From Nitrospirota bacterium (GTDB lineage: Bacteria > Nitrospinota > Nitrospinia > Nitrospinales > Nitrospinaceae), in assembly GCA_003229345.1 (NCBI GenBank), contig QIDN01000350.1:1-11931 (forward strand): a stretch of DNA of 11,931 nt, read 5' to 3'. Made by a program: the position numbers and the translations under genes. The notes below the pieces were generated by a model, which made no database searches, was not told the DNA's origin, and saw only the letters and a list, made by a program, of their open reading frames with translations. This document shows positions 1-7,926 of the stretch, piece after piece (position 1 is the stretch's first letter; every line of letters begins with the position of its first letter).

Positions 1-2043
1 GTGACGCCCGATCAGATATTGATCGACATCAACGCCTATCCCATCGGCAGTGAATCGCAGGAGGGCATGAACTTCAGCCTGGAATCGCTGAACAGCTTGC
101 CTCGCATCAAGGCGATTCACCCGGATTTGAAAACCAGCATCGGCGTCGGCAACCTGACGGCGGGCCTTGGCCAGAAGCCGTACATGCGGAAAGTGCTGAC
201 CAGCGTGTTTCTCGACGAGGCGCGGCAAAGAGGGCTGGATTGCGCCATCCTCAATCCCAATCATTACGTGCCGGTGGAGAGTCTGCCTCCGGAGGATGTC
301 GAACTGGGCCGCAAAATTATTCTGGAACATGATATGGACGCGTTCGAGCGTCTTGAGGCTGTGGCGGTCAAAAAGAAAACCGGTGCGGTGGCTAAGAAGC
401 ACAATTACGCCGACCTGCCGCTGGAGGAAAGTATCTGTCTCAAGATCATGGACGGTTTTAAGGAAAAGACCACCGGGACGCTGGAGAGAGACGGCTGGAC
501 CTATGAATACAAGGACAAGATCGTCTTGCAGGCCGCCGAGGCCTTGGACAAACACGAGCCGTTGGACTTCATCAGTAATTACCTGATGAAGTCGATGCGG
601 GAGCTGGGCGATGGGTTCGGACGCGGCGAAGTGAGCCTGCCGCATCTTTTGAAAAGCGCCGACGTCATGCGCAACGTCATGGGATTTCTGGAGGCGTGGA
701 TGCGCCACGCCAGCGGCGTCGAGCCGGGTGCTGCCATCGACTATAAAGGCGTGGTGGTCATCGGCACCGTCTATCAGGATGTGCACAGCATCGGCAAAGA
801 TCTCGCCAAAACACTGCTTGATAATTACGGGTACCGGACGATCGATCTCGGCGTACAGGTGCCGCTGGAAAAATTTATCGAAACCGCGCGGGCGGAAAAC
901 GCTGATGCCATCGGCCTGAGCGCCCTGTTGGTGCAGACCTCGAACCACATGATCACCATTGCAAAAATGATGAAGGAGGAAGACTACAGCATTCCGGTAT
1001 TGATCGGCGGCGCGCCCGTCAACGACCGTCATGCCGGGTATGTGGCGATGTGCGGGCAAGACAACACCGCGCAAATTTTATCCAACGTGTTTTACTGCGA
1101 AAGCGGCATGGACGGCGTCAACACCATGAACGCGCTGATGAACCGCGATCAGCTGGAATCTTTTCTGGAAACCAACCGGGAAAAACTGAAACGCAGTTAT
1201 GAGCGTGCCAAGGGGATCGCGGCGAACAAGGAAAAACTGCTGGCCACTCTGGACCGTCGCAAGGTGAGTTTTAAAAAATACGAGGTGATGCAAAACGGTT
1301 ACGGTGTTCACAAGGTGGAGTTCAAGCTGGACAAGCTGAAGAACGTGATCGATTCCAAAAGCCTGTTCTCCCTGAACTGGAAATTCGGCAAGCAGTCTTC
1401 GTGGAAAAAGAAGGGCATTACCTCCGAGCACTTAAAAAGTCTGCGAGAGGAATGGTTGCAGAAAGCCGATGCGAATAAATGGATCACCCCCAAGGCCCGG
1501 TTTGCGCTCCTGCCTGCGCAGTCGGAAGGGGACGAACTGATTATTTACAATCCGGAGAACCTTGAGCAGGAGCTGGGACGTATCCGATGGAATCCTGTGG
1601 TCGGCAAAGGTAAAAACGGGACCAAGGATGTGTTTTCCGTCGCGCAGTATTTTCATCACAAGGTCTCCGGGATTATGGACGTGGTGGGCTTGCAGATCAC
1701 CACGGCGGGACGCAATATGGAGGCCGTGATTGCCGGTTTCAAGACCGAACATGACTCCGAGTCGGCGCTGTATCTGCAGGGGCTGGGTGACCGCGTGGCG
1801 GAAGATTTCGCTGAGTATATTCACGGATTGATGGGCCAGCGCACTGGCCGTAAAAAAGACCAACTGGGCCAGCGCTACAGTCCGGGCTATCCTGCGTTGG
1901 AAGATTTGGCCAATAATAAAGTGATTTACGAATTATTGAAAACCGAGGATTTGGGAATCACTTTGACCTCCGGAAACGAATTCGACCCGCCCAGCACCAC
2001 GGCGGCAGTGGTGTGTTTTCATCCGGATGCAGGCTATTTTTAA
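1..2043 (+). CDS. metH: Cobalamin-dependent methionine synthase, C-terminal part (5' end outside window)
   Basis: Transfers a methyl group from methyltetrahydrofolate to homocysteine via cob(I)alamin in the cytoplasm. The window opens inside the gene: residues 1-125 look like the end of the methyltetrahydrofolate (pterin) domain, so the GTG at base 1 is probably an internal Val and the homocysteine domain lies upstream. Next come the four-helix cap (about 145-235), the B12 domain (about 248-390) and the AdoMet-binding activation domain (about 420-680). The B12 domain has the D260-x-H262-x-x-G265 lower-ligand motif and G336-G337. E. coli Ser810 of the ligand triad aligns with T313. In the activation domain D451 aligns roughly with E. 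coli D946, and R625-x3-G629-Y-P-A632 is the AdoMet signature, with Leu where E. coli has Cys. The protein ends soon after a conserved HPD-x2-YF-like segment. Identification is firm; the true start is not visible. Confidence 0.96.
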   Translation: MTPDQILIDINAYPIGSESQEGMNFSLESLNSLPRIKAIHPDLKTSIGVGNLTAGLGQKPYMRKVLTSVFLDEARQRGLDCAILNPNHYVPVESLPPEDVELGRKIILEHDMDAFERLEAVAVKKKTGAVAKKHNYADLPLEESICLKIMDGFKEKTTGTLERDGWTYEYKDKIVLQAAEALDKHEPLDFISNYLMKSMRELGDGFGRGEVSLPHLLKSADVMRNVMGFLEAWMRHASGVEPGAAIDYKGVVVIGTVYQDVHSIGKDLAKTLLDNYGYRTIDLGVQVPLEKFIETARAENADAIGLSALLVQTSNHMITIAKMMKEEDYSIPVLIGGAPVNDRHAGYVAMCGQDNTAQILSNVFYCESGMDGVNTMNALMNRDQLESFLETNREKLKRSYERAKGIAANKEKLLATLDRRKVSFKKYEVMQNGYGVHKVEFKLDKLKNVIDSKSLFSLNWKFGKQSSWKKKGITSEHLKSLREEWLQKADANKWITPKARFALLPAQSEGDELIIYNPENLEQELGRIRWNPVVGKGKNGTKDVFSVAQYFHHKVSGIMDVVGLQITTAGRNMEAVIAGFKTEHDSESALYLQGLGDRVAEDFAEYIHGLMGQRTGRKKDQLGQRYSPGYPALEDLANNKVIYELLKTEDLGITLTSGNEFDPPSTTAAVVCFHPDAGYF

Positions 2044-2139
2044 GCAGGGGTTTTTCAATTAGAAAATAAAAGTGGATTTTGCGTGCCAAACCTCGTTACC
2101 CTGATAATATCAAACAAAATAGATGCTTAATGAGCCGTA

Positions 2140-2174
2140 AAAATTACCGCCGATTCAGGCAAATTTTATTTTTT
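2140..2174 (+). terminator. Possible intrinsic terminator of metH
   Basis: A 6-bp AT stem (2140-2145 with 2162-2167), a small internal loop and a GCC/GGC inner stem (2149-2151 with 2158-2160, loop GATTCA) are followed by A and then six T (2169-2174). The stem is GC-poor, so termination may be weak. It lies about 97 bases after the metH stop and no better candidate was seen in the gap. Confidence 0.35.
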
Positions 2175-2237
2175 AAGATAGCGCAGGGATTTATAAAACA
2201 AGTAGTTATTGTCGATCCAGGCCGTTCAAATAAAGGC

Positions 2238-2265
2238 TTGTAATATAGGTTCTGTTTGCTAGAAT
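2238..2265 (+). promoter_or_regulatory. Candidate housekeeping-sigma promoter for clpC with extended -10
   Basis: TTGTAA (2238-2243), a 16-base spacer and TAGAAT (2260-2265, five of six matches to TATAAT). A TG dinucleotide one base upstream of the -10 (2257-2258) gives an extended -10. Transcription would start near 2272, leaving a leader of about 120 bases before clpC. This is a sequence-only call; no heat-shock operator was seen next to it. Confidence 0.5.
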
Positions 2266-2293
2266 GATTAGTTGTGGAACCAGATTAAATTTT

Positions 2294-2332
2294 GAGCTCT
2301 TCGCCTCCCTGTGCTCGTAAGGCGTAGAGTTC
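2294..2332 (+). promoter_or_regulatory. Stem-loop in the predicted clpC 5' leader
   Basis: Bases 2294-2306 pair with 2320-2332: twelve pairs including one G-U (2296/2330), with a single T-T mismatch (2301/2325) and a 13-base loop. It lies about 22 bases after the predicted transcription start and 58 bases before the clpC ATG. It is followed by A-rich rather than T-rich sequence, so it is not a + strand terminator. A role in mRNA stability or leader control is inference. Confidence 0.4.
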
Positions 2333-2390
2333 GTTAAAAAAACAACAGGTTAGTTGTCTTCTATGCACCCTCTTATCGAAAGTTTAAATT

Positions 2391-4820
2391 ATGTTTAAGC
2401 GATTCACTGAAAGAGCGAGACGAGTTATTATCCTGGCGCGGGAAGAAGCAGAGCTTTATCGACACGAGTACCTGGGCACCGAGCATATTTTGCAAGGGGT
2501 CGTTAAAGATGGAGGGGGTATTGCGATTGCGCTTCTCCAGAAGTCCGGCGCTGATCTGAATCAGATCAAAGCCGAGCTTGAAAAGAACCTTCCCCGGAGT
2601 TCCAATTCCCTGGTGATTGGCGACATTCCATTTACGTCGCGTGCCAAAAAAGTTTTGGAGTTTGCCGTAGAAGAAGCGCGTTCTCTGAATCATAACTACA
2701 TCGGCACCGAGCATCTTCTCTTGGGCTTGCTCAAGGAGAAGGAAGGCGTGGCGTGCCGGGTATTGAATAGCTTCGGAACTTATTTTGACGACGTCAAAGA
2801 GAAGCTCGTCGATATGTTCAAGGAGCCGACGGAATCGGCCAAAGAAACCGGCAAGACGCCGACGCTGGACGAATTTAGCCGTGACCTGACGGCGATGGCG
2901 GTGGCGGGCAAGCTGGATCCTGTCATCGGCCGGGCAAAGGAAATTGAGCGGGTCATTCAGATTCTGAGTCGCCGAACCAAGAACAATCCGGTATTGATCG
3001 GCGAGCCCGGTGTGGGCAAGACGGCCATCGTTGAAGGGCTGGCGCAGTTGATCACCGAACGCGAAGTTCCCGATACCCTGTTTGAAAAGCGGGTGGTTTC
3101 TCTCGATCTCGGATCGCTGATCGCTGGTACCAAATACCGCGGTCAGTTTGAGGCGCGGTTGAAGGGCATCATGAAAGAGATCATTCAGAATGAGAACGTC
3201 ATTCTGTTTATTGATGAGTTGCACACGCTGGTGGGCGCGGGCGCGGCGGAAGGTTCCGTGGATGCTTCGAACATGCTGAAACCCGCATTGTCGCGCGGTG
3301 AAATCCAGTGTATTGGCGCAACGACATTGGAAGAATACCGTAAATACATTGAGAAGAATGGTGCGCTGGAAAGGCGCTTCCAGCCAATCGTCGTCAACCC
3401 GCCGACGGTCGAAGAGACCATTGAGATCATTCGCGGATTGAAGGTGCCGTACGAAGTGCACCATAAAGCAAAAATCAGTGACGATGCGATTATCACCGCC
3501 GTACGGTTCGCCGACCGTTACATCAGCGACCGATTCCTGCCGGACAAGGCGATCGACGTGATCGACGAAGCAGGTTCCCGCGTGCGGTTGCGAAAAGCTT
3601 CGCAATCTCCAGAAATGAAGGAGATTCAGCGCGAGATCGATACATTGGTTCGCGAGAAGAAGGTTCGTATCGAAAATCAGGAGTTTGAAAAAGCAGTGGA
3701 GCTGCGCGACAACGAAGAAGAGTTGCGCTCCAAACTGGAAGTGGAAAAGGAAAAGTGGGATCAGGAAAACTCCATCAATGAACCGAGTATCACGGAAGAG
3801 GATATTGCCCAGGTGGTGTCCAGTATGACGGGGATTCCTCTGAACCGGATCGAAGAGAAGGAGTCTGCCCGCTTGCTTAATATGGCTGCAGAGTTGGGTA
3901 AGAAGATTGTCGGGCAGACCGAGGCTGTGGAAGCGATCTCCAAGGCGATCCGCCGTTCACGGTCCGGACTCAAAGATATGCGCCGTCCCATTGGTACCTT
4001 TATGTTCCTGGGGCCGACGGGTGTCGGTAAAACCGAGCTGGCCGGTGCGCTGGCGGAATTCCTGTTTGGTCATCGCGATGCGCTGATCCGGTTGGATATG
4101 TCCGAGTATATGGAAAAATTCAATGTTTCCCGGTTGACCGGAGCTCCTCCTGGCTATGTCGGGTATGAAGAGGGCGGCCAGTTGACGGAGAAAGTCCGCC
4201 GCAAGCCGTACTCGGTGGTGCTGTTCGACGAAATTGAAAAGGCCAATCCCGATGTGTTCCATCTGTTGTTGCAGATCATGGACGATGGGCATCTTACGGA
4301 CAGTTATGGACGGAGCATCAATTTTAAAAATACGGTGATCATCCTGACCTCCAATATCAGCTCCAAAGCGTTGGACAAAGGGTCGTTGGGTTTCCACGAC
4401 AACGACGCAGACATGAGTTTCGATAAAATGGAGAAGGATCTCAAGCAGGATCTGAGGAAAACTTTTAATCCTGAGTTTTTAAATCGGTTGAGCGAAATGA
4501 TTGTGTTCAAGTCGTTGACGCTGGAAAACGTCACTGAAATTCTCGATATTCAGTTGAACCAGTTGAATGAGCAATTGATTCAGCAGGGATTAACGCTGGA
4601 TATGACCGAGGAAGCCAAGCATTGGCTGGCCGAGAAGGGGTACGATAAGAATTTCGGCGCCCGGCCATTGAAACGGGCCATTCAGAAGCATTTGGAGGAT
4701 ATTTTGTCCGATGAAATGCTGAAAGGACGGTTCAAATCCGGTGGAGTGATTGAGGTCGGTTTGGTGGGCGATGAGCTTGTGTTTACAGAGAAATCCGGGG
4801 CGCTCAATACAGTCCCCTAA
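2391..4820 (+). CDS. clpC: ClpC-type AAA+ unfoldase, ATPase subunit of Clp protease
   Basis: A cytosolic ATP-driven unfoldase that feeds proteins to ClpP. At 809 residues it is typical for ClpC. Two N-terminal Clp repeats (about 1-145) each carry a GTEH motif, with E31 and E107 matching the phosphoarginine-binding Glu32 and Glu106 of Bacillus ClpC. AAA-1 has Walker A G204-T211 and Walker B D275-E276. A UVR-like coiled-coil middle segment (about 418-453) marks ClpC rather than ClpA or ClpB. AAA-2 has Walker A G541-T548 and Walker B D613-E614. L666-G667-F668 is the ClpP-docking tripeptide loop, so a protease partner is expected. The ATG at 2391 is the only reasonable start and matches the family N-terminus, but its Shine-Dalgarno is poor. 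The gene appears monocistronic: no ctsR, mcsA, mcsB or clpP is in the window. Confidence 0.96.
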   Translation: MFKRFTERARRVIILAREEAELYRHEYLGTEHILQGVVKDGGGIAIALLQKSGADLNQIKAELEKNLPRSSNSLVIGDIPFTSRAKKVLEFAVEEARSLNHNYIGTEHLLLGLLKEKEGVACRVLNSFGTYFDDVKEKLVDMFKEPTESAKETGKTPTLDEFSRDLTAMAVAGKLDPVIGRAKEIERVIQILSRRTKNNPVLIGEPGVGKTAIVEGLAQLITEREVPDTLFEKRVVSLDLGSLIAGTKYRGQFEARLKGIMKEIIQNENVILFIDELHTLVGAGAAEGSVDASNMLKPALSRGEIQCIGATTLEEYRKYIEKNGALERRFQPIVVNPPTVEETIEIIRGLKVPYEVHHKAKISDDAIITAVRFADRYISDRFLPDKAIDVIDEAGSRVRLRKASQSPEMKEIQREIDTLVREKKVRIENQEFEKAVELRDNEEELRSKLEVEKEKWDQENSINEPSITEEDIAQVVSSMTGIPLNRIEEKESARLLNMAAELGKKIVGQTEAVEAISKAIRRSRSGLKDMRRPIGTFMFLGPTGVGKTELAGALAEFLFGHRDALIRLDMSEYMEKFNVSRLTGAPPGYVGYEEGGQLTEKVRRKPYSVVLFDEIEKANPDVFHLLLQIMDDGHLTDSYGRSINFKNTVIILTSNISSKALDKGSLGFHDNDADMSFDKMEKDLKQDLRKTFNPEFLNRLSEMIVFKSLTLENVTEILDIQLNQLNEQLIQQGLTLDMTEEAKHWLAEKGYDKNFGARPLKRAIQKHLEDILSDEMLKGRFKSGGVIEVGLVGDELVFTEKSGALNTVP

Positions 4821-4861
4821 GATCAAGGTTTTCCGGGTCATTCTTTAATTATTTCCATTCG

Positions 4862-4916
4862 AAAAAGTACTAAGTTTTATGGTATTGTTTGCCGTAAAGC
4901 TTAGTACTTTTTTTTT
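4862..4916 (+). terminator. Strong intrinsic terminator of clpC
   Basis: Bases 4862-4884 pair without interruption with 4890-4912 around the 5-base loop TTGTT: 23 pairs, three of them G-T (4875/4899, 4880/4894, 4883/4891), with T continuing to 4916. The three wobble pairs become A-C mismatches in a transcript of the opposite strand, so the element is built for + strand transcription. It starts 41 bases after the clpC stop. Confidence 0.93.
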
Positions 4917-4938
4917 GCCCTCATTTATATAGTTTCCT

Positions 4939-4943
4939 GGGAG
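4939..4943 (+). promoter_or_regulatory. Ribosome binding site that fixes the bamA TTG start
   Basis: GGGAG lies 10 bases before the TTG at 4954. The next in-frame ATG (4969) would be 25 bases away, too far for this site. This supports TTG as the start even though ATG is available five codons in. Confidence 0.65.
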
Positions 4944-4953
4944 AAAACCCCTG

Positions 4954-7275
4954 TTGGCTTTGTCATCAATGCAGGCTAGGTGTGCCCCTGCGCCGTTTAG
5001 GCGTTGGCGGGCACTGCTGTATCTTCTCTTTTTACTCTTGGGACTGCTCGGTTCCCCCCTCTATGCCCAGAACGAAGGGACAAGGGTCAGCGCGATCAAA
5101 ATCCAGGGTAACAAACGGGTCGACTCTTCCACCATTTTCTATTACATCAAGACAGAAGTCGGAAAACCTCTTTCCCGGTCCCTCATCCGAAAAGACATCG
5201 AGCAAATTTATAGCCTCGGACAGTTTACTGATATCCAGGTGGATACCCGGCCCGGCAAAGACGGCGGTGTGGAAGTGATCTTTGTGGTCGAGGAAATCCC
5301 TTCCGTGGGAGAAGTAACCTTTGTTGGCAACGATGCCTTGGGCACTGCGGATTTAAGAGATGTGATTTCCATTAAGCGCGGAGTCACTTTCAAAGAGCAT
5401 CTCGTTAAGGACACCGTTCAGAAATTAACAACCTATTATCATGAAAAAGCTTTTTTTCTGGTGCGGGTAAATGTGGATACCGCTGTCAATACCAACGGCC
5501 TGGTGGGCGTCACCATCAATATCGAGGAAGGGGAAAAAGTAAAGATTGATGAAATCCGGTTCGTCGGCGCTAAGGCTTTCGATGATGACGATCTGAAAGA
5601 TGTCATGGAGACGGAGGAAACATGGTTGTTTTCCTTCATCGATGAATCTGGGATTTACAAAAAAGATGTATTGAAAGTGGATGTCCTGCGGCTGGAAGCA
5701 TTTTATCAGGACAAGGGTTATATCCGGGTGCGTGTGCATGAACCCCAGATCGAGGTGAACCGCGAGGATAAGGAAATTTATATCGAGATAAAAATTGAGG
5801 AGGGCCTGCAATATAAATTCGGGAAAATCACCATTCAAGATGTTGAAGAGTTCAGCGGGCAGGATCTTCTGGTGGACCTTAAATCCAAACCGGGGGCGGT
5901 GTACAATATATCCCTGTTGCGGGAAGACATACTGAATATTACTGAAAAATTTTCAGAGAAAGGTTTTGCGTATGCCGATGTTAATCCCAAGGCCGCCATT
6001 GATGATGAGACGAGAACGGTTGATCTGAATATTCAGATCGATTCAGGGCGAAAGGTTTTTGTCGGGAAAATCAACGTAATCGGTAACACCCGAACCCGGG
6101 ACAACGTCATTCGCCGGGAGTTTCGCTTCAAAGAGGGTGAGTTATTCAACAGTAAAAAATTGAAGCGGAGTAAACAGCGGATTAATAATCTCGGTTTTTT
6201 TGAAAGCGTTAAAATTAATACCCTTCGTGGAGACACCCCGGGGCTGATTGATGTTGACGCGACAGTAACCGAAAGGCCGACCGGGTCGATTTCCTTCGGG
6301 GCCGGGTTCAGTTCGGTCCAAAAGGTTATTTTTAATGCTTCCATTGCCCAAAATAATGTATTTGGAACTGGCCGCAACGTAAACCTTTCCGCCAATATTT
6401 CTGCGATTAGAACTAATTTCAACCTCCAGCTGACCGAGCCTCGTCTTTTTGACAGCAATGTCTCTGCCGGCATTGATCTTTTCAATACCCGGTCTAATTT
6501 CTTCAGCTTTACTACCAACTCCAGAGGTGGGGGTCTGCGATTAGGAAAAAACCTTTCAGAAACCGATTGGGCCGGGATCAATTACCGTTTCTCCAACGTT
6601 AAAATTTCGGGTGTGGTTAATCCCACACCACTTCTCCAAGATGGAACCCGCACCACCAGCCGTATCGGAACCACATTTATCCATGATTCCCGAGATAATT
6701 TCATAACCCCTACACAGGGCTGGAGGCATGTGGTACGATTGGAGTTTGCTGGAGGCTTTCTGGGTGGGGCCGATTTTTACAAGACCGGGTATGAGGTTAC
6801 TTATTACCAAAGACTTATCGGCAAGCTGGTGGGTGCCCTTCATGGAGCCGTCAATTATGCGGATGGGTACGGCGGTGAGAATTTGCCCTCGTTTGAACGG
6901 TATTTTATGGGCGGAGCCAATTCCCTGAGAGGATTTACCATTCGCCAAGTCGGTCCCTTGGACCCTTTGGGTAATCCCTTGGGAGGGGAACAGTCGCTTT
7001 TATTTAATGTGGAACTTCAGTACCCCCTTACCGAAGGGTTCCGTGTGTTCACATTTTATGACCGGGGCAATGTATACGGTAGCGCTGTTGGTGGGGGCGA
7101 TATTTCTTCCACCGATACCAGTATCAATCTCGGCAAGATGCGGGAAAGCGTGGGTGGAGGAATACGGTTCTTCAGTCCCTTCGGTCCTATTTCCCTGGCG
7201 TACGGTTTTAAACTGGACAAAAGAACGGGAGAGTCTTCCGGGGAATTTCATTTTTCAGCAGGAAATGCTTTTTAA
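4954..7275 (+). CDS. bamA: Outer-membrane protein assembly factor BamA (Omp85)
   Basis: The central insertase of the BAM complex, which folds beta-barrel proteins into the outer membrane. At 773 residues it is near the usual length of about 800. A long signal peptide (1-38) has Arg at 16, 17 and 19, a Leu-rich core and a probable cut after L-Y-A38. Five POTRA domains follow, starting near 42, 115, 196, 287 and 367, each with the typical G-N or G-x repeat pattern. The 16-strand barrel starts near 445 after the E-R-P-T-G segment. L658-R-G-F661 is the conserved (V)RGF motif of Omp85 loop 6. The chain ends in the expected C-terminal Phe. It starts only 37 bases after the clpC terminator, so the promoter is squeezed or overlaps the hairpin (TATATA at 4926-4931 is a weak -10). 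It heads the envelope cluster, and ompH follows after 25 bases. Confidence 0.96.
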   Translation: MALSSMQARCAPAPFRRWRALLYLLFLLLGLLGSPLYAQNEGTRVSAIKIQGNKRVDSSTIFYYIKTEVGKPLSRSLIRKDIEQIYSLGQFTDIQVDTRPGKDGGVEVIFVVEEIPSVGEVTFVGNDALGTADLRDVISIKRGVTFKEHLVKDTVQKLTTYYHEKAFFLVRVNVDTAVNTNGLVGVTINIEEGEKVKIDEIRFVGAKAFDDDDLKDVMETEETWLFSFIDESGIYKKDVLKVDVLRLEAFYQDKGYIRVRVHEPQIEVNREDKEIYIEIKIEEGLQYKFGKITIQDVEEFSGQDLLVDLKSKPGAVYNISLLREDILNITEKFSEKGFAYADVNPKAAIDDETRTVDLNIQIDSGRKVFVGKINVIGNTRTRDNVIRREFRFKEGELFNSKKLKRSKQRINNLGFFESVKINTLRGDTPGLIDVDATVTERPTGSISFGAGFSSVQKVIFNASIAQNNVFGTGRNVNLSANISAIRTNFNLQLTEPRLFDSNVSAGIDLFNTRSNFFSFTTNSRGGGLRLGKNLSETDWAGINYRFSNVKISGVVNPTPLLQDGTRTTSRIGTTFIHDSRDNFITPTQGWRHVVRLEFAGGFLGGADFYKTGYEVTYYQRLIGKLVGALHGAVNYADGYGGENLPSFERYFMGGANSLRGFTIRQVGPLDPLGNPLGGEQSLLFNVELQYPLTEGFRVFTFYDRGNVYGSAVGGGDISSTDTSINLGKMRESVGGGIRFFSPFGPISLAYGFKLDKRTGESSGEFHFSAGNAF

Positions 7276-7300
7276 AGGTCTAACTACATAAAGAGGTGAC

Positions 7301-7849
7301 ATGTTTTCGTTGAAGAAAAACTTGAAGGAGTATCGTGTGCTGGGCTGGGCAATTTTGTTTGCAATGTCTGGGCAGGTTATCGCCGCTGCCGAAGCCACTG
7401 CCGGGGATGTTAAAATTGGTTTTGTGGATATTCAAAAAGCTATTACCGAGACTAAGGCATTTAAAAAATCCCAATTGAAATTTCGGATGGAGCTCAAAAA
7501 GGAAAAAGGCATCATTGATGCGCGTAAGAAAAAAGTGGAAACCATGCTTATTGAAATAAACAAGCAGGCCAATGTTCTCAACCCGGCATTGAAAAAAAAG
7601 AAAGAGGAAAGTTTTCTAAGAGAAAAAAAAGATTTTGAACGGTATGTTCAGGATCGCGAAGAGGAATTCGCCCGCAGAGAAAAAGCCGCGCTTGATAAAA
7701 TTTCCAGAAAAATGCTTGGGGTGTTGAAACAATTGGGTAAGCAAAAAAAATTGACCATGGTGCTCGAAAAGAAAACGGTTTTTTACAGCGATTCCTCCCT
7801 GGATTTGACCAGTCTCGCTACTAAAACATACAATAAGTTGTATCCATGA
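7301..7849 (+). CDS. OmpH/Skp-family periplasmic chaperone
   Basis: Skp-like proteins form a trimeric 'jellyfish' that holds unfolded outer-membrane proteins on their way to BAM. The 182-residue product has a signal peptide (positive start K5, K6, K9, R12; hydrophobic 13-24; probable cut after A29 or A30). After a short G-F-V-D-I-Q segment, typical for OmpH, comes a long Lys/Glu-rich helical stretch (about 50-150) predicted to form coiled coil. The ATG at 7301 has a GAGG ribosome site four bases upstream; an in-frame TTG at 7310 is less likely. The position 25 bases after bamA is the classical bamA-skp pairing and supports the call, since the sequence itself is low-complexity and divergent. 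High Lys content is normal for Skp. Confidence 0.9.
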   Translation: MFSLKKNLKEYRVLGWAILFAMSGQVIAAAEATAGDVKIGFVDIQKAITETKAFKKSQLKFRMELKKEKGIIDARKKKVETMLIEINKQANVLNPALKKKKEESFLREKKDFERYVQDREEEFARREKAALDKISRKMLGVLKQLGKQKKLTMVLEKKTVFYSDSSLDLTSLATKTYNKLYP

Positions 7850-7854
7850 TTTCG

Positions 7855-7874
7855 TCTGGCAAGCCCAGAATTTT
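7855..7874 (+). terminator. Short hairpin with T-run just after ompH, weak terminator or attenuator
   Basis: TCTGG (7855-7859) pairs with CCAGA (7865-7869) around a 5-base loop, followed by A and four T (7871-7874). It starts five bases after the ompH stop. The stem is short, so full termination is unlikely; partial attenuation or 3' end protection is possible. Confidence 0.25.
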
Positions 7875-7926
7875 GTCCGGTTATCTTTTTCCCGCAAACT
7901 ATCAATTTGTCAATTAAGGGTTCTTA

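Larger units (their letters stand above)
2044..2390. other. AT-rich intergenic region between metH and clpC
   Basis: This 347-base gap is clearly more AT-rich than its flanks. It holds a possible metH terminator (2140-2174), a good promoter candidate (2238-2265) and a leader hairpin (2294-2332). An 11-base odd palindrome (TGATA-A-TATCA, 2102-2112) and a small 5-bp inverted repeat (ACAAC/GTTGT, 2342-2357) are also present. A 37-codon basic ORF (2130-2243) lacks a ribosome binding site and is not called. No CIRCE element (TTAGCACTC-N9-GAGTGCTAA) or RNA gene was recognised. Confidence 0.8.

Noticed and set aside
1432..1863. A 143-codon minus-strand ORF inside metH
   Set aside because: It is antisense to the MetH activation domain; no domain or ribosome site supports it.
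2130..2243. A 37-codon basic ORF (begins M-S-R-K-N-Y) in the metH-clpC gap
   Set aside because: No ribosome binding site, overlaps the possible terminator and the clpC -35, and is of a length expected by chance.
2294..2332. tRNA- or small-RNA-like fragment reading of the leader hairpin
   Set aside because: The stem has no T-arm, anticodon arm or CCA-like end and does not match any structured RNA I recognise; it is left as a simple leader stem-loop.
2373..3605. A 410-codon open frame on the minus strand opposite clpC
   Set aside because: It lies fully antisense to a clearly identified ClpC with intact motifs, has no recognisable domain and is explained by codon bias of the + strand gene.
6033..6581. 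A 182-codon minus-strand ORF inside bamA
   Set aside because: It is antisense to POTRA5 and the first barrel strands and has no recognisable feature of its own.
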